DNA of 64,000 nt from Bifidobacterium tsurumiense (GTDB lineage Bacteria; Actinomycetota; Actinomycetes; Actinomycetales; Bifidobacteriaceae), in contig NZ_JGZU01000003.1 of the NCBI RefSeq assembly GCF_000741765.1, positions 124,001 to 188,000 on the forward strand, written 5' to 3'. Below are positions 17,486 through 27,420 of the stretch, one piece after another. The notes beneath the pieces are model-generated. The model was not told the origin of the DNA. It was given only the letters and a program-made list of their open reading frames with translations, and ran no database searches. Position 1 is the stretch's first letter, and each line of letters opens with the position of its first letter. A program made the position numbers and the translations under genes.

Positions 17486-18502
17486 CTACCTGTTCTTCGG
17501 TACCGTAGTGCCTGCCAGAGCCTTCTCCCCTGGACGCGCAAGAACTCCGACAAGGTCATGGGCCACATATGGCTCCTCAAGAAACGCTATTTCCTCTTCA
17601 CTCAATGAAATATCCACTGCATCGGCTGCTTCATCCACACGTTGCGGCTTTGAGCAGCCAACGATCGGCGCCGATGCACCGTGCACCCAATGCCAAGCAA
17701 GTGCGATCTGAGCCATAGAAACACCGCGACGCTTCGCCAATTCGTCAACACGCTGCACGATCTGCATGTCATTGTCACGTGCGGAATCGTATTTGCCGCG
17801 TACCACCGAATCCGTTTTGCCACGCACGGATTCACTCTCCCACGTCGGACGTGCAAGATGCCCGGAAGCCAACGGCGAGTATGGGGTCGGCAAAATGCCA
17901 TATTGCCTGCAAACAGGCAGCATCTCTCGCTCATCCTCACGGTACAGCAGATTATAGTGGCATTGCATCGTGGAGAAACCAGCCCAGCCATGCTCCTGAG
18001 CGGCATGAATCATATTGTGGAACTGATAGGCATACATGGCACTTGCACCTAAAGCACGCACCTTGCCTTCTTTCACCAGCTCGTCAAGCGCTTGCAAGGT
18101 TTCTTCGATAGGGGTGTTGTAATCGAAACGATGAAGAATATACAAATCGAGATAATCCGTGCCCAAGCGTTTGAGGCTCCCCTCTATCTCGCGCTTAATC
18201 GCCGGGGCGGAACTGCCGCCTTCGTTGAAGAAGACCTTACTGGCTAGCACCACGTCTTCGCGTCGAACGCCCAGTTTGCGTAGGGTCTGACCAATGTATT
18301 CCTCACTGGTCCCATGCGCATAGACATTCGCCGTGTCGATGAAATTGATTCCCCGCTCTAATGCGCGGGCTATCACTTCCCTAGTTCCCTCGGGATCCAG
18401 CGTCCATTGATGCCAGTCTCCACCGGCCTTACCAAAACTCATACCCCCAAGGCACACCTGCGAAACCTTGATATCGGTATTGCCTAATGTCGTGTACTTC
18501 AT
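17486..18502 (-). CDS. Aldo/keto reductase
   Basis: 338 residues. Typical single-domain NADPH-dependent oxidoreductase: 'FIDTANVYAHGTSEEYIG' with the catalytic Asp and Tyr, the Lys in 'VVLASKVF', and the His in 'DLYILHRFD'. 'GCSKPQRVDEA' is the cofactor-phosphate binding end. This subgroup resembles the YajO/Gpr and potassium-channel-beta-like enzymes reducing aldehydes or ketosugars; substrate unknown. The ATG at 18502 has AAGGA at 8-base spacing, whereas an in-frame ATG at 18511 would abut it, so 18502 is preferred. It stands alone between the ligase gene and the large activase gene. Confidence 0.9.
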   Translation of the reverse strand: MKYTTLGNTDIKVSQVCLGGMSFGKAGGDWHQWTLDPEGTREVIARALERGINFIDTANVYAHGTSEEYIGQTLRKLGVRREDVVLASKVFFNEGGSSAPAIKREIEGSLKRLGTDYLDLYILHRFDYNTPIEETLQALDELVKEGKVRALGASAMYAYQFHNMIHAAQEHGWAGFSTMQCHYNLLYREDEREMLPVCRQYGILPTPYSPLASGHLARPTWESESVRGKTDSVVRGKYDSARDNDMQIVQRVDELAKRRGVSMAQIALAWHWVHGASAPIVGCSKPQRVDEAADAVDISLSEEEIAFLEEPYVAHDLVGVLARPGEKALAGTTVPKNR

Positions 18503-18850
18503 GATGACCATCCTTCATATATGATGCCACTTCGATGACAAGAAGTCACATTGCACTACGCAGTGTCTTCTTCATCCTAAAACTTCAAGCCCACTTGAAG
18601 TCAAGAGAAGATATCTATACGAAATGATCCCTCGGCTCAGGCCGCATACGAGCGAGAATTGGAAGCTTAGGAATCTGAGCTCAATTAAAGCGCATGCATA
18701 GAGCACATCAGCGCAAGCAAAACCAATAATCATTGAAAAAACACGACAACCAAATATCAGGGTTATGGGCCAAATATCGCCAACCGAAAGGACGGCTGGC
18801 GATATTCATGGTTTGGGCGGCAACGTGACGGGAGCTATTGCGTTTATTGC
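18503..18850. other. Intergenic region upstream of the aldo/keto reductase
   Basis: A 348-base gap holding the terminator of the large activase gene (18773-18806) and, presumably, the reductase promoter. No open frame with coding character and no RNA gene was recognised. Confidence 0.5.
18773..18806 (-). terminator. Hairpin terminator of the activase gene
   Basis: 10-base arms AATATCGCCA (18773-18782) and TGGCGATATT (18797-18806), extended inward by CCG/CGG across one mismatch. On the minus strand the stem is followed by TTGG. It sits 45 bases after the stop at 18851. Confidence 0.6.
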
Positions 18851-21800
18851 TCAGAAGACTGGCGTAGCCGCCTTTTTTGCCGCGGCGATCATCAGCTTGA
18901 TGCGATTGAGCTGATTGGCCTCGGATGCGCCCGGATCGTAATCGATGCTTACGATATTGGCCTGAGGATGCAAGCGCCGTATCTTGCCGAACATGCCTCG
19001 CCCCGTCACGTGGTTGGGCAGACATGCGAAGGGCTGTGCGCACACGATATTAGGACAACCCGACTCAATGAGCTCCACGATTTCGGCAGTGAGCAGCCAT
19101 CCTTCCCCTGCCTGAACGCCGACAGAGGTTACTTCTGCCGCCTTTTCCACCAATTCGGGCATCGGCAGATCCTGACTGAATTTGCCGTGGGATGCAGCTA
19201 TGGCCTTGCGGACCGGGCTGAGATATCGATCGACGCCCCACCTCATGATGGCATAGACCACGGGATTACCCTTCATGCCCAGATTGTGTTCATTCCAATC
19301 AGCTGTGTATGGCCTGGTGGTCATGAACTCCATGATTCCTGGCACCACGGCCTCGCAATCCTGTGATTCGATGACATCAACCAAATGGTTATTGGCATCG
19401 GGATGGTATTTCACCAGGATCTCGCCGACCACACCAACCCGCGGCTTGCGTGGGATATCACGCAAGGGCAAGGCGTCGAAGCTACGCACTATCTCCTTGA
19501 CCAGAACCCCATATGGCAAATATCGCTTGCCAATATTGCGTGCCGCAGTATCCGAGAACCCGTGATGTTCCAAAGTCTCTCGCACTATGGCATCCCACAT
19601 GCCATACAATGCGTCAGCACTGCCCGCCTCTTGTTCGTACGGCCTTACGCGTCTGAGGCATTTGAGCAGCAGATCGCCGATGACCAAGGCCTTCACAGCC
19701 CTATGCAGCAGCGCCGGAGTCACTGAAAAACCGGGATTATCCGCAATTCCCTGCGTAGTGAGCGCCAATACAGGCACTTGCGGGTAGCCGGCATCGATAA
19801 GGGCCTTGCGAATCAGGCCGAAGTAGTTGGTCGCCCTGCACATGCCACCGGTTTGCGTGATGGCCAATGCCACGTGATCGGGGTCATATTTGCCTTGGAC
19901 GATGGCGTCAACCAATTGACCTACCACCATAATCGCCGGATAACACGCATCGTTATTCACATATTTCAGGCCTATTTCCACATCATCACGGTCGGCTTGT
20001 TTCAAAATGTCGAATTTGTATCCGCCGGAACGAATGACCGATTCGATAAGTGACATATGAATAGGGCTCATCTGCGGGGCGACAATGGTGTAATCCTTGC
20101 GCATCCGCTTGGTGAAGGCAACCTTATGCGCATATCGCGAGAGCGTGGCCGCATGCGCAGGGGAAGTCTGCGATTGGTGAGACTGCCCCTCTCGTTTCGT
20201 TGGATGCACAGTCTTGCCTTTGCCGTTGAGATGTTTGCTGGATTGCAATACCGCATCAAGCATGGCTTGACGCCCCGGAGTCGGCGCAGGTTTGCCCGTT
20301 GCCCGGAAATGGGATGTTGGCACGTCATGATCAAGACCCGTGTCCTGCGTCTGTTCCGCAACTTTGAGGCGCTCTTCAGCTTTGGCCAACGCCTGACGTG
20401 CCTGTTCGACCTGCTGCCGAGCCGCTTTCAAAGCCGCGTCGTTTTCGGATTGACCATTGACGCTAGCTTCGTGCTGAACATGTGCAATACGTCTCTGATT
20501 GGCTTCACGTTCCTCAACAGCAGCCTTCAAGGAGCGCAACCTGATCTTTGCAGCTCCCAGATTGCTGACCTCGTCGATTTTCAGCAGCGTGTAGACATCT
20601 GCCTTGTCCGCAAGGATCTCACTGACCTGATCTGTGGTGATGGCGTCCAAACCGCAGCCGAAGGAATTGAGCTGAACCAGTTCCAAGCCTGGATACGAAG
20701 CGACAAATTGCGCCGCCGCATACAATCGTGAATGATACGCCCACTGATTGGTGACGCGCAGCGGCATCTTCGTCACCTTGCGGTCTTCGACATGCCGGAA
20801 GCCCGCCTTATCTTTGGCACGCGGATTGAGTTCATCCCTGTCGAGATATTCACTGATCTGCAAGGTATCTTCAGGATTCAGATTGCTTATTGAATCCTCA
20901 GAAAGCACCACCATGCCCAGAGAGCAAATGGTTTCAGGAATGCCGTGATTGACCTCGGGATCGATATGATACGGCCGTCCTGCCAGCACAATTCCACGGC
21001 AATGGTGTTCCTTCATATAAGCCAAGGCACGCACGCCTTCTTTGCGGACATCATCGCGGAATACCACACTTTCCGCGTATGCCGCCTTGACTGCGACTTG
21101 TGCCTCTTCACGACTGACATTGGCCCACGCGAATTCCTCCACTATGCGATCCACCATCAGTTCATGATCGGCCATATTGAAATACGGCTTCATAAATCGA
21201 ATGCCAGGCTGCCTCAACTGCGGCATATTCGCTTCGATAACCACAGGGTAATTGGCGACGATCGGGCAGTTGTAATGGTTATCCGCATCATCCACGAACT
21301 GTTCCTCATAGGATACGCAAGGATAGAAAATCGTCTTGATGCCCTTGTCCAAAAGCCATGTGATATGCCCGTGCACAAGCTTCGCAGGATAGCAGATATT
21401 CTCCGAGGCTATGGACTCTATGCCTTTCTCAAACAGCTCATGATTGGATCTGCCGGAGATGACCACTTTGAATCCCAGAGACGTCAGCAGGGTGAACCAG
21501 AAGGGGTAATTCTCATACATGTTGAGCACGCGCGGAATGCCGATCTCCCTTCGCGTGGCCTTCTTGTCGGTAAGTCGGCGGTATGCGAAGCAACGCTTGT
21601 ATTTGTAGTCGTAGAGATTGGGTCTGTCAGAACGCTGCTTGGTGGCATCGCCGCCGCGCTCGCATCGATTCCCGCTGACATATCGCGAACCATCATGGAA
21701 TGTGGTAATGGTTAGTTTGCAATGGTTTTGGCATAGCTTGCACACATCACGCTCAGTGGTCATGGACAGTTCATCCAGTTCCTCACCGCTCAGAATGCTC

Positions 21801-23674
21801 GACTGAGTGTGCTGTGCAGGATCGTTGGCATCGTGACCATCAGTAGCAGCGAAATCGCCTTGTTCGAACTCATCCACATAATGCATGCGGGCGGTCAGCG
21901 CTGCGCCATATGCGCCCATCAATCCGGCGATATTAGGACGTGTGACTTCCCTGCCGGTAAGCAATTCGAATGCACGCAGCACCGCATCATTCAAGAATGT
22001 GCCGCCTTGAACCACGACGGTGTCTCCCAGCTCTCCGGCATCACGAAGCTTGATTACCTTGTACAGGGCATTACGCACCACCGAATAGCACAATCCAGCG
22101 GCGATATCTTCGATTGAGGCACCCTCTTTTTGGGCCTGCTTCACCGATGAATTCATAAATACCGTGCAACGGGAGCCCAAATCCACCGGATGCTCAGAGC
22201 GCAGAGCGGCCTGCGTGAATTCCTCAATGCTCAGTCCCATGGAACGGGCGAAGGTCTGCAGGAATGAACCGCAGCCCGCCGAACAGGCCTCATTGACGGC
22301 TATCGAATCGATAACGCCATCGGTTATGGCCAGATATTTCATATCCTGACCGCCTATGTCGATAACCGCGGTGACTCCTGGACTGACCAGTTCCGCACCG
22401 CGATAATGGGCCATGGTTTCCACCACTCCCTCATCAAGATGCAAACCCGTCGAAATCAGCCCTTCGCCATAGCCTGTGGCGCAACTGCGCGCAATATATG
22501 CACCTTGAGGAAGGCTCGACTGAACACGTTTGACGATATCCACAGCAGCAGTCAAAGGGTTGCCGTCATTCGTGGCATATGAGGACCACAAAATATCGCG
22601 GTCATCATTGACCAGTGTTGCTTTGATGGTCGTCGAACCGGCATCGATCCCGAGGAAATGCGGGCCGCTGGCGCCATCGAGATTCCCTATCTGGACGTGT
22701 GACTTGTTATGCCTTGCCTCGAATGCATGACGCTTCTCGTCTGAGGCAAATAAAGTGGGCATAGTAGGCGTATTGCCAATCACATTCTGCAGCGATTTCA
22801 CTTCGTCGATAAGCGCCTGGCATGATTCTGCACGAAGAGGCGTGTCGAGGCTTTCAGGCTCCCCTGCCATCAATGCCGCACCGAAGGCCACATACAAATG
22901 GGCGCTCTTAGGCACCACAAACTCATCGACTTTGCCTTCCAGAGCGCGGTGGAAGGCCTCGCGCAACTGCGAAAGGAAGAACAGCGGGCCTCCAAGGAAA
23001 ATAACCGTGCCATGGATGGGTCTGCCCGATGCCAAACCTGCAATGGTTTGCGTTGCGACAGCGGTAAAAATAGAAGCGGCCAGATCAGGCTTCTCGGCAC
23101 CGTCATTGATCAGTGGCTGCAAATCAGATTTGGCAAATACTCCGCAACGCGAGGCAATGGGATAGAGCGTCGTGTATTGCTTGGCATAAGCATCCAAACC
23201 CGAGGCATCAGTATCGAGCAGAGTGGCCATCTGATCGATAAAAGCGCCGGTTCCTCCTGCACAGGAGCCGTTCATGCGCTGCTCAGGAGTTGGTTTCAGA
23301 TAGGTTATTTTGGCGTCTTCGCCACCGAGTTCGATAATCACATCGGCTTGAGGATATTCCTGATCAATGGCTCTTGTTTCTGCAATGACCTCCTGCACAA
23401 AAGGCACATGCAGGCTATCCGCCAGTCCCAGACCGCCCGATCCGGTTATGGTGAGCGCCAGCTGCTGATCCTCTCTGCCCTGCTTGCGCAATTCGGACTG
23501 CACATCCTGAAGCAGTTCAGCCACTGTTGCGCGCACATTGGCGTGGTGACGACGGTAATCTGCAAACAATACTTGTTCCAGACTGTCTCCGTCTTCCAAC
23601 ACCACGGCCTTTACGGTGGTCGAACCAATATCGAGCCCGACACGCAGAGTTGCTGAATCAGATTTCGTGTGCAT
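18851..23674 (-). CDS. Giant 2-hydroxyacyl-CoA dehydratase activase-like protein
   Basis: About 1607 residues. Two ASKHA ATPase (BcrA/BadF/BadG/BzdQ) domains in tandem: 'GLDIGSTTVKAV' near residue 15 and 'GIDAGSTTIKATL' near 340. Each has the two cysteines that bridge a [4Fe-4S] cluster in HgdC-type activators (SCAGGTGAF with SRCGVF; ACSAGCGSF with SRCTVF). Then follow a DUF2229-type region with 'CKLCQNHCKL' and a C-terminal part like the dehydratase subunits ('YPAIMVVGQLVDA'), joined by a charged coiled-coil linker rich in Ala, Glu and Gln. The start at 23674 has GAGGG upstream. Such long activases occur in many anaerobes. No dehydratase partner lies in this window, so its target is unknown. 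Expected oxygen-sensitive and cytoplasmic. Confidence 0.88.
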   Translation of the reverse strand: MHTKSDSATLRVGLDIGSTTVKAVVLEDGDSLEQVLFADYRRHHANVRATVAELLQDVQSELRKQGREDQQLALTITGSGGLGLADSLHVPFVQEVIAETRAIDQEYPQADVIIELGGEDAKITYLKPTPEQRMNGSCAGGTGAFIDQMATLLDTDASGLDAYAKQYTTLYPIASRCGVFAKSDLQPLINDGAEKPDLAASIFTAVATQTIAGLASGRPIHGTVIFLGGPLFFLSQLREAFHRALEGKVDEFVVPKSAHLYVAFGAALMAGEPESLDTPLRAESCQALIDEVKSLQNVIGNTPTMPTLFASDEKRHAFEARHNKSHVQIGNLDGASGPHFLGIDAGSTTIKATLVNDDRDILWSSYATNDGNPLTAAVDIVKRVQSSLPQGAYIARSCATGYGEGLISTGLHLDEGVVETMAHYRGAELVSPGVTAVIDIGGQDMKYLAITDGVIDSIAVNEACSAGCGSFLQTFARSMGLSIEEFTQAALRSEHPVDLGSRCTVFMNSSVKQAQKEGASIEDIAAGLCYSVVRNALYKVIKLRDAGELGDTVVVQGGTFLNDAVLRAFELLTGREVTRPNIAGLMGAYGAALTARMHYVDEFEQGDFAATDGHDANDPAQHTQSSILSGEELDELSMTTERDVCKLCQNHCKLTITTFHDGSRYVSGNRCERGGDATKQRSDRPNLYDYKYKRCFAYRRLTDKKATRREIGIPRVLNMYENYPFWFTLLTSLGFKVVISGRSNHELFEKGIESIASENICYPAKLVHGHITWLLDKGIKTIFYPCVSYEEQFVDDADNHYNCPIVANYPVVIEANMPQLRQPGIRFMKPYFNMADHELMVDRIVEEFAWANVSREEAQVAVKAAYAESVVFRDDVRKEGVRALAYMKEHHCRGIVLAGRPYHIDPEVNHGIPETICSLGMVVLSEDSISNLNPEDTLQISEYLDRDELNPRAKDKAGFRHVEDRKVTKMPLRVTNQWAYHSRLYAAAQFVASYPGLELVQLNSFGCGLDAITTDQVSEILADKADVYTLLKIDEVSNLGAAKIRLRSLKAAVEEREANQRRIAHVQHEASVNGQSENDAALKAARQQVEQARQALAKAEERLKVAEQTQDTGLDHDVPTSHFRATGKPAPTPGRQAMLDAVLQSSKHLNGKGKTVHPTKREGQSHQSQTSPAHAATLSRYAHKVAFTKRMRKDYTIVAPQMSPIHMSLIESVIRSGGYKFDILKQADRDDVEIGLKYVNNDACYPAIMVVGQLVDAIVQGKYDPDHVALAITQTGGMCRATNYFGLIRKALIDAGYPQVPVLALTTQGIADNPGFSVTPALLHRAVKALVIGDLLLKCLRRVRPYEQEAGSADALYGMWDAIVRETLEHHGFSDTAARNIGKRYLPYGVLVKEIVRSFDALPLRDIPRKPRVGVVGEILVKYHPDANNHLVDVIESQDCEAVVPGIMEFMTTRPYTADWNEHNLGMKGNPVVYAIMRWGVDRYLSPVRKAIAASHGKFSQDLPMPELVEKAAEVTSVGVQAGEGWLLTAEIVELIESGCPNIVCAQPFACLPNHVTGRGMFGKIRRLHPQANIVSIDYDPGASEANQLNRIKLMIAAAKKAATPVF

Positions 23675-24110
23675 TCCCACCCTCATTCATTGAATTGCCA
23701 TACGGTAAACCGTTGCTTTCCAACGTTTCTCGGAATATGGTAACCCGACGACACGTCAGCATATGAATATGCATATAGAAGCTTACGAGCATCCAAAACC
23801 CAAGAACGACAAGGGAAACGTGAATTTCGTGTAGGCATTGCGCTCGCGTGTTGTCTATCACCGCAATTGTTGTCAATGCGGGCATCGATGCCATATCCAC
23901 GAAGCTAGGCCGTCTCACGAAAAATGGCATTACACATACCAGGCATACGCGCAGTAAACAGCAAAAGAACATCACCCGCAGTTATTCGGATATAAGCCTT
24001 CGAGCACAATCCTTCGGGCGCAATTATTTAGGCGCAATTCTTTAAGCGCAATTCTTTAAGCGCAATGCAACCCAAGGTGAATGCGCCAAATCAACCGAAA
24101 CCGACGAATC
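23675..24110. other. Gap upstream of the activase gene, with tandem repeats
   Basis: A 436-base gap between the activase start and the nrdG stop. It contains the 14-bp tandem repeats at 24004-24065 and should contain the activase promoter. No convincing small gene was seen. Confidence 0.5.
24004..24065. repeat. 14-bp tandem repeats downstream of nrdG
   Basis: Two identical adjacent copies of GCGCAATTCTTTAA (24032-24045, 24046-24059), preceded by the variants GCGCAATTATTTAG (24018-24031) and GCACAATCCTTCGG (24004-24017), and followed by a partial unit GCGCAAT starting at 24060. The period is exactly 14 bases over more than four units. Function unknown. Confidence 0.8.
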
Positions 24111-24809
24111 TCAGGCTTTTCCTTCGCCCTCGGCTCTTTCCTGACCGTAGATCTCGGGGATGAAGCGTTCCTGATCATGCAGTTTGCTCCACTGCACAGG
24201 AGCCCCTTGTGCCAATGATTGCGGCACATCCAGGATCCGCTGATTTCGGGAACCGCGGAATTGCAATAGCGAATCATGAAGAGTTGCGATATATCGGCCG
24301 TCAACCAGAATATCGACATAGCTCAGCAACTCCATTTTGTCCTGGCTTTCGCCGGGGCGCATAAGTTCTTCCCATGTGTATCCGGTCCAGCACCAGATAT
24401 CCTTGTCATGGCCGAATTCACTGCGAATGCGCTTTGACAGCCTGAGCAGGACACGGGTATTCAAAAGCGGTTCTCCGCCCAAATAGGTTATTCCCTGAAC
24501 GAATGGCTGCGCCAGATCCTCAATAATATGATCTTCCAATGCCTGGGTGTATTCATGCCCTGCCTTGAAATCCCATATGGAAGAGTTGAAGCAATCCTTG
24601 CAATGGAATGGACATCCGGAAACGTACAGCGAACAGCGGATCCCTTCGCCATCGGTCATGAGGAATCGTTTGTAATCGGCCACCATATCCTGACTTAACC
24701 GCTCGCTGGTCCACTGCCCTGCACGTGGATTATTGGCAAGCTTCGTCGGAATAAAAGGTCCGCGATCGGTCTCATTCGCAGCGAAATCATGCAATTTCAT
24801 CTCAGCCAT
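24111..24809 (-). CDS. nrdG: Anaerobic ribonucleoside-triphosphate reductase activating protein
   Basis: 232 residues. A radical-SAM activase with the cluster motif Cys66-x3-Cys70-x2-Cys73 in 'SGCPFHCKDC' and the SAM-contact sequence 'YLGGEPLL'. It installs the glycyl radical in NrdD, using S-adenosylmethionine and a reduced [4Fe-4S] cluster. GAGGG at 7-base spacing supports the ATG at 24809. The frame stays open upstream to 24995 but would cross the intercistronic hairpin at 24894-24931. It is the second gene after nrdD, separated by 133 bases. The protein is longer than the E. coli enzyme, mainly at the N-terminus. Confidence 0.95.
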   Translation of the reverse strand: MAEMKLHDFAANETDRGPFIPTKLANNPRAGQWTSERLSQDMVADYKRFLMTDGEGIRCSLYVSGCPFHCKDCFNSSIWDFKAGHEYTQALEDHIIEDLAQPFVQGITYLGGEPLLNTRVLLRLSKRIRSEFGHDKDIWCWTGYTWEELMRPGESQDKMELLSYVDILVDGRYIATLHDSLLQFRGSRNQRILDVPQSLAQGAPVQWSKLHDQERFIPEIYGQERAEGEGKA

Positions 24810-24893
24810 GACATATCCCTCATTCACACATTCCAATACAAACGCCGTATGCGGCGCAACACTCCTCGCAGAGCCTGCGTCACTGCATACAAA

Positions 24894-24931
24894 TGGGGTG
24901 CATCGCAGCGAGTCACCAACGATGCACCCCA
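24894..24931 (-). terminator. Intercistronic hairpin between nrdD and nrdG
   Basis: 12-base arms TGGGGTGCATCG (24894-24905) and CGATGCACCCCA (24920-24931), 14-base loop, followed on the minus strand by TTTGTATG. It lies 12 bases after the nrdD stop and could be a partial terminator or an mRNA-stabilising stem that keeps nrdG expression below nrdD. Confidence 0.65.
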
Positions 24932-24942
24932 GTAACTTCACA

Positions 24943-27333
24943 TCACTTAGTGTCTTGGAACCATTCGCGATCAGTGCCATCCTTAAGCGTGACATGGCCA
25001 GTTTCTCCGGCCATATGCTTTACACGATGTGCGATCTCCTCATGACGTCCATGAACCATAGGACGCTGAACCGGATTGCCCAAGTAACCGCATGTGCGCT
25101 TGGTGACATTGCACTTGTCTGGATCGTTATTGCCGCACTCCGGGCACTTGAAGCCTTCTTCGGTCGGCTCAAAATCACCCTGGAAACCGCATACGAAGCA
25201 GTGGTCGATTGGAGTATTCGTACCCAAATAGCCGATGCCGATGTTGTAGGCGTAATCCCAGACCGCTTCCAATGCCTTCGGATTGTCTTGCAAGCAAGGG
25301 AACTCGCAATAGTTGATGAAACCACCCGATGCAAGATACGGGAAGTCCTTCTCATAATCGAGCTTCTCCATAGGAGTCGGCTGCAGCCAGACCGGATAGT
25401 GGAAGGAGTTCGTGTAGAAGTCGTGATCCGTTACGCCTTCGATCTTGCCGAACTTCTCACGATCCATACGGTTGAAGCGGTCGGTCAGTGACTCGGCGGG
25501 AGTGGAATACACCGAGTAATGGTAGCCTTCGGCGGCACTCCACTGCTTGCACAGCTCATTCATGCGGCGTACCAGAGAAAGCGCAAACTCCTTGCCTTCC
25601 TCATCCCAGCCATGATCGCGCATCCAGTCTTTGCCATAGAACACAGCGGTCGCCTCGTAGAGGCCGATATATCCCAAAGAAACGGTTGCACGCTCATTGC
25701 GGAAGAGCTGATCCACATTGTCATTGGCGCCCAAACGTCCGAATGCACCGTGACGGAAGAGCGTTGGGGCATTCACAGGAGAAGCCTGCTTGCAACGCAT
25801 GATGCGGAATTGCAGGGCCTGGTGAGCCACTTCCATGCGCTCTTCAAAGGTCTTCCAGAAACGATCGCGATCTCCATGGGATTCGAGCGCGATACGCGGA
25901 ATATTGACCGTCACCACACCCAAATTCATACGGCCGTCTTCGACGTTTTCACCGGTTTCGGGATCCTTCCAACCTTGCAGGAAGGAACGGCAACCCATAG
26001 GGGCCTTGAATGAACCGGTGATCTTGATGATGTTCTCGTAGAACACCACATCCGGATACATGCGCTTGGTGGAGCATTCCAAAGCAAGCTGCTTCAGATC
26101 ATAATTCGGGTCATTCTTGTCAGCATTCACACCATGCTTCACCGTGAAGACCAACTTGGGGAAGATCGCAGTGTGGCGGTCCTTGCCCAGACCGCGGATA
26201 CGGTTGAGCAAGATTGCACGCTGAATCTCACGGGCGAACCATGAGGTTCCCAGACCGAAGCCCACAGTGACGAAAGGAGTCTGACCGTTGGACACACGGT
26301 TGGAATTGATCTGATATTCCATGGTCTGCATGGCGTCATAAATTGCCTTGCGAGTCATGATCTTGGCATAGATCTCGCGCAGCTGCTCGATTGGCGAAGC
26401 ATCTTCATTGAAAGGAGTATCCGCTGGCAATGGAGCACGGTTCTCAAAGTGCAGGCTATCGGGCTCCTGGGCCTTCATGCCGTCCACCATATTACGAATC
26501 ACTTCGATCGGCGTGGAATCAGGAATCATGGCACGAGCCATTTTCAGATTCTTGTCATAGTCGCGTCGTGCATATGGTTCCAACATTTCATCGGCACGGT
26601 TGACGGTCTGACCGCCGTATTGGGCGCCCGCAATATCCTTGATAATCTGCGTGATCTGCGTAGCTGCGGTACCGATGGACTTTGGTGAATCCATCATGGC
26701 ATTGCCCAATGCGAAGCCATGGGCCAACATATCGCCGAAATCAGGCAAAGAACAGTTGGTCATTGCGGTAAACGGCGAATAATCAGCGTCATGGAAATGA
26801 ATATCGCCCTTCATATGTGCGTTCGACACCACGTCAGGAAGCATCGAGAACGCCGATGCCTTGGACACCGCACCCGCCAGCAAATCACGCTGGGTGGCAT
26901 AGACATTGGAGTCCTTGTTTGCATTCTCACGCACCAGCGACTCGTCATGATTGACCAAACGGCTCACCGCTTCGTTGATATCGGTGGCCTTCGCCCGGTC
27001 GATATCCTTGTTCAAGCGATAATTGGTATAGGTTCGCGCCACTTCATACAAGTGGTTCTCAATCAAACCATGTTCCACCAAATTCTGGATATCCTCGATT
27101 TTGGCCGGACCGTTGTATCGTTCCTTGATTTCGCCCTCTATTTGGTCGGCCAATTCGCGGATCATGCTTTCCTCTTCAGGACCGACTTCTTTGCCCAGAT
27201 CCTTGAAAGCCGATTTCACAGCACTGATGATATTGATGGAATCGAATTCCACGATGCGACCGTCGCGCTTTTCCACCAACACCGTTTCCTTTGTTTGTGT
27301 GGCAGTAAGCGTATGCAACATTTGCGTCTCCAT
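24943..27333 (-). CDS. nrdD: Anaerobic ribonucleoside-triphosphate reductase
   Basis: 796 residues from the ATG at 27333, which has AAGGA at 7-base spacing. The N-terminal ATP-cone regulatory domain ('VEKRDGRIVEFDSINI') is followed by the catalytic ten-stranded barrel. The C-terminal zinc site has paired CxxC motifs ('CFVCGF' and 'CPECG'), and the glycyl-radical loop is 'RTCGYLGNP' with Gly749. It reduces ribonucleoside triphosphates to deoxy forms under anaerobic conditions, activated by NrdG encoded next. Candidate NrdR boxes 31 bp apart lie upstream (27421-27467). Confidence 0.97.
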   Translation of the reverse strand: METQMLHTLTATQTKETVLVEKRDGRIVEFDSINIISAVKSAFKDLGKEVGPEEESMIRELADQIEGEIKERYNGPAKIEDIQNLVEHGLIENHLYEVARTYTNYRLNKDIDRAKATDINEAVSRLVNHDESLVRENANKDSNVYATQRDLLAGAVSKASAFSMLPDVVSNAHMKGDIHFHDADYSPFTAMTNCSLPDFGDMLAHGFALGNAMMDSPKSIGTAATQITQIIKDIAGAQYGGQTVNRADEMLEPYARRDYDKNLKMARAMIPDSTPIEVIRNMVDGMKAQEPDSLHFENRAPLPADTPFNEDASPIEQLREIYAKIMTRKAIYDAMQTMEYQINSNRVSNGQTPFVTVGFGLGTSWFAREIQRAILLNRIRGLGKDRHTAIFPKLVFTVKHGVNADKNDPNYDLKQLALECSTKRMYPDVVFYENIIKITGSFKAPMGCRSFLQGWKDPETGENVEDGRMNLGVVTVNIPRIALESHGDRDRFWKTFEERMEVAHQALQFRIMRCKQASPVNAPTLFRHGAFGRLGANDNVDQLFRNERATVSLGYIGLYEATAVFYGKDWMRDHGWDEEGKEFALSLVRRMNELCKQWSAAEGYHYSVYSTPAESLTDRFNRMDREKFGKIEGVTDHDFYTNSFHYPVWLQPTPMEKLDYEKDFPYLASGGFINYCEFPCLQDNPKALEAVWDYAYNIGIGYLGTNTPIDHCFVCGFQGDFEPTEEGFKCPECGNNDPDKCNVTKRTCGYLGNPVQRPMVHGRHEEIAHRVKHMAGETGHVTLKDGTDREWFQDTK

Positions 27334-27420
27334 CGTTTCATCCTTTCCTAATCCCGACATGCTTCGCCCAAATCACATTCATGTAATTTGTGGGCCTTGT
27401 CATACTGTACCCCATTCCAA

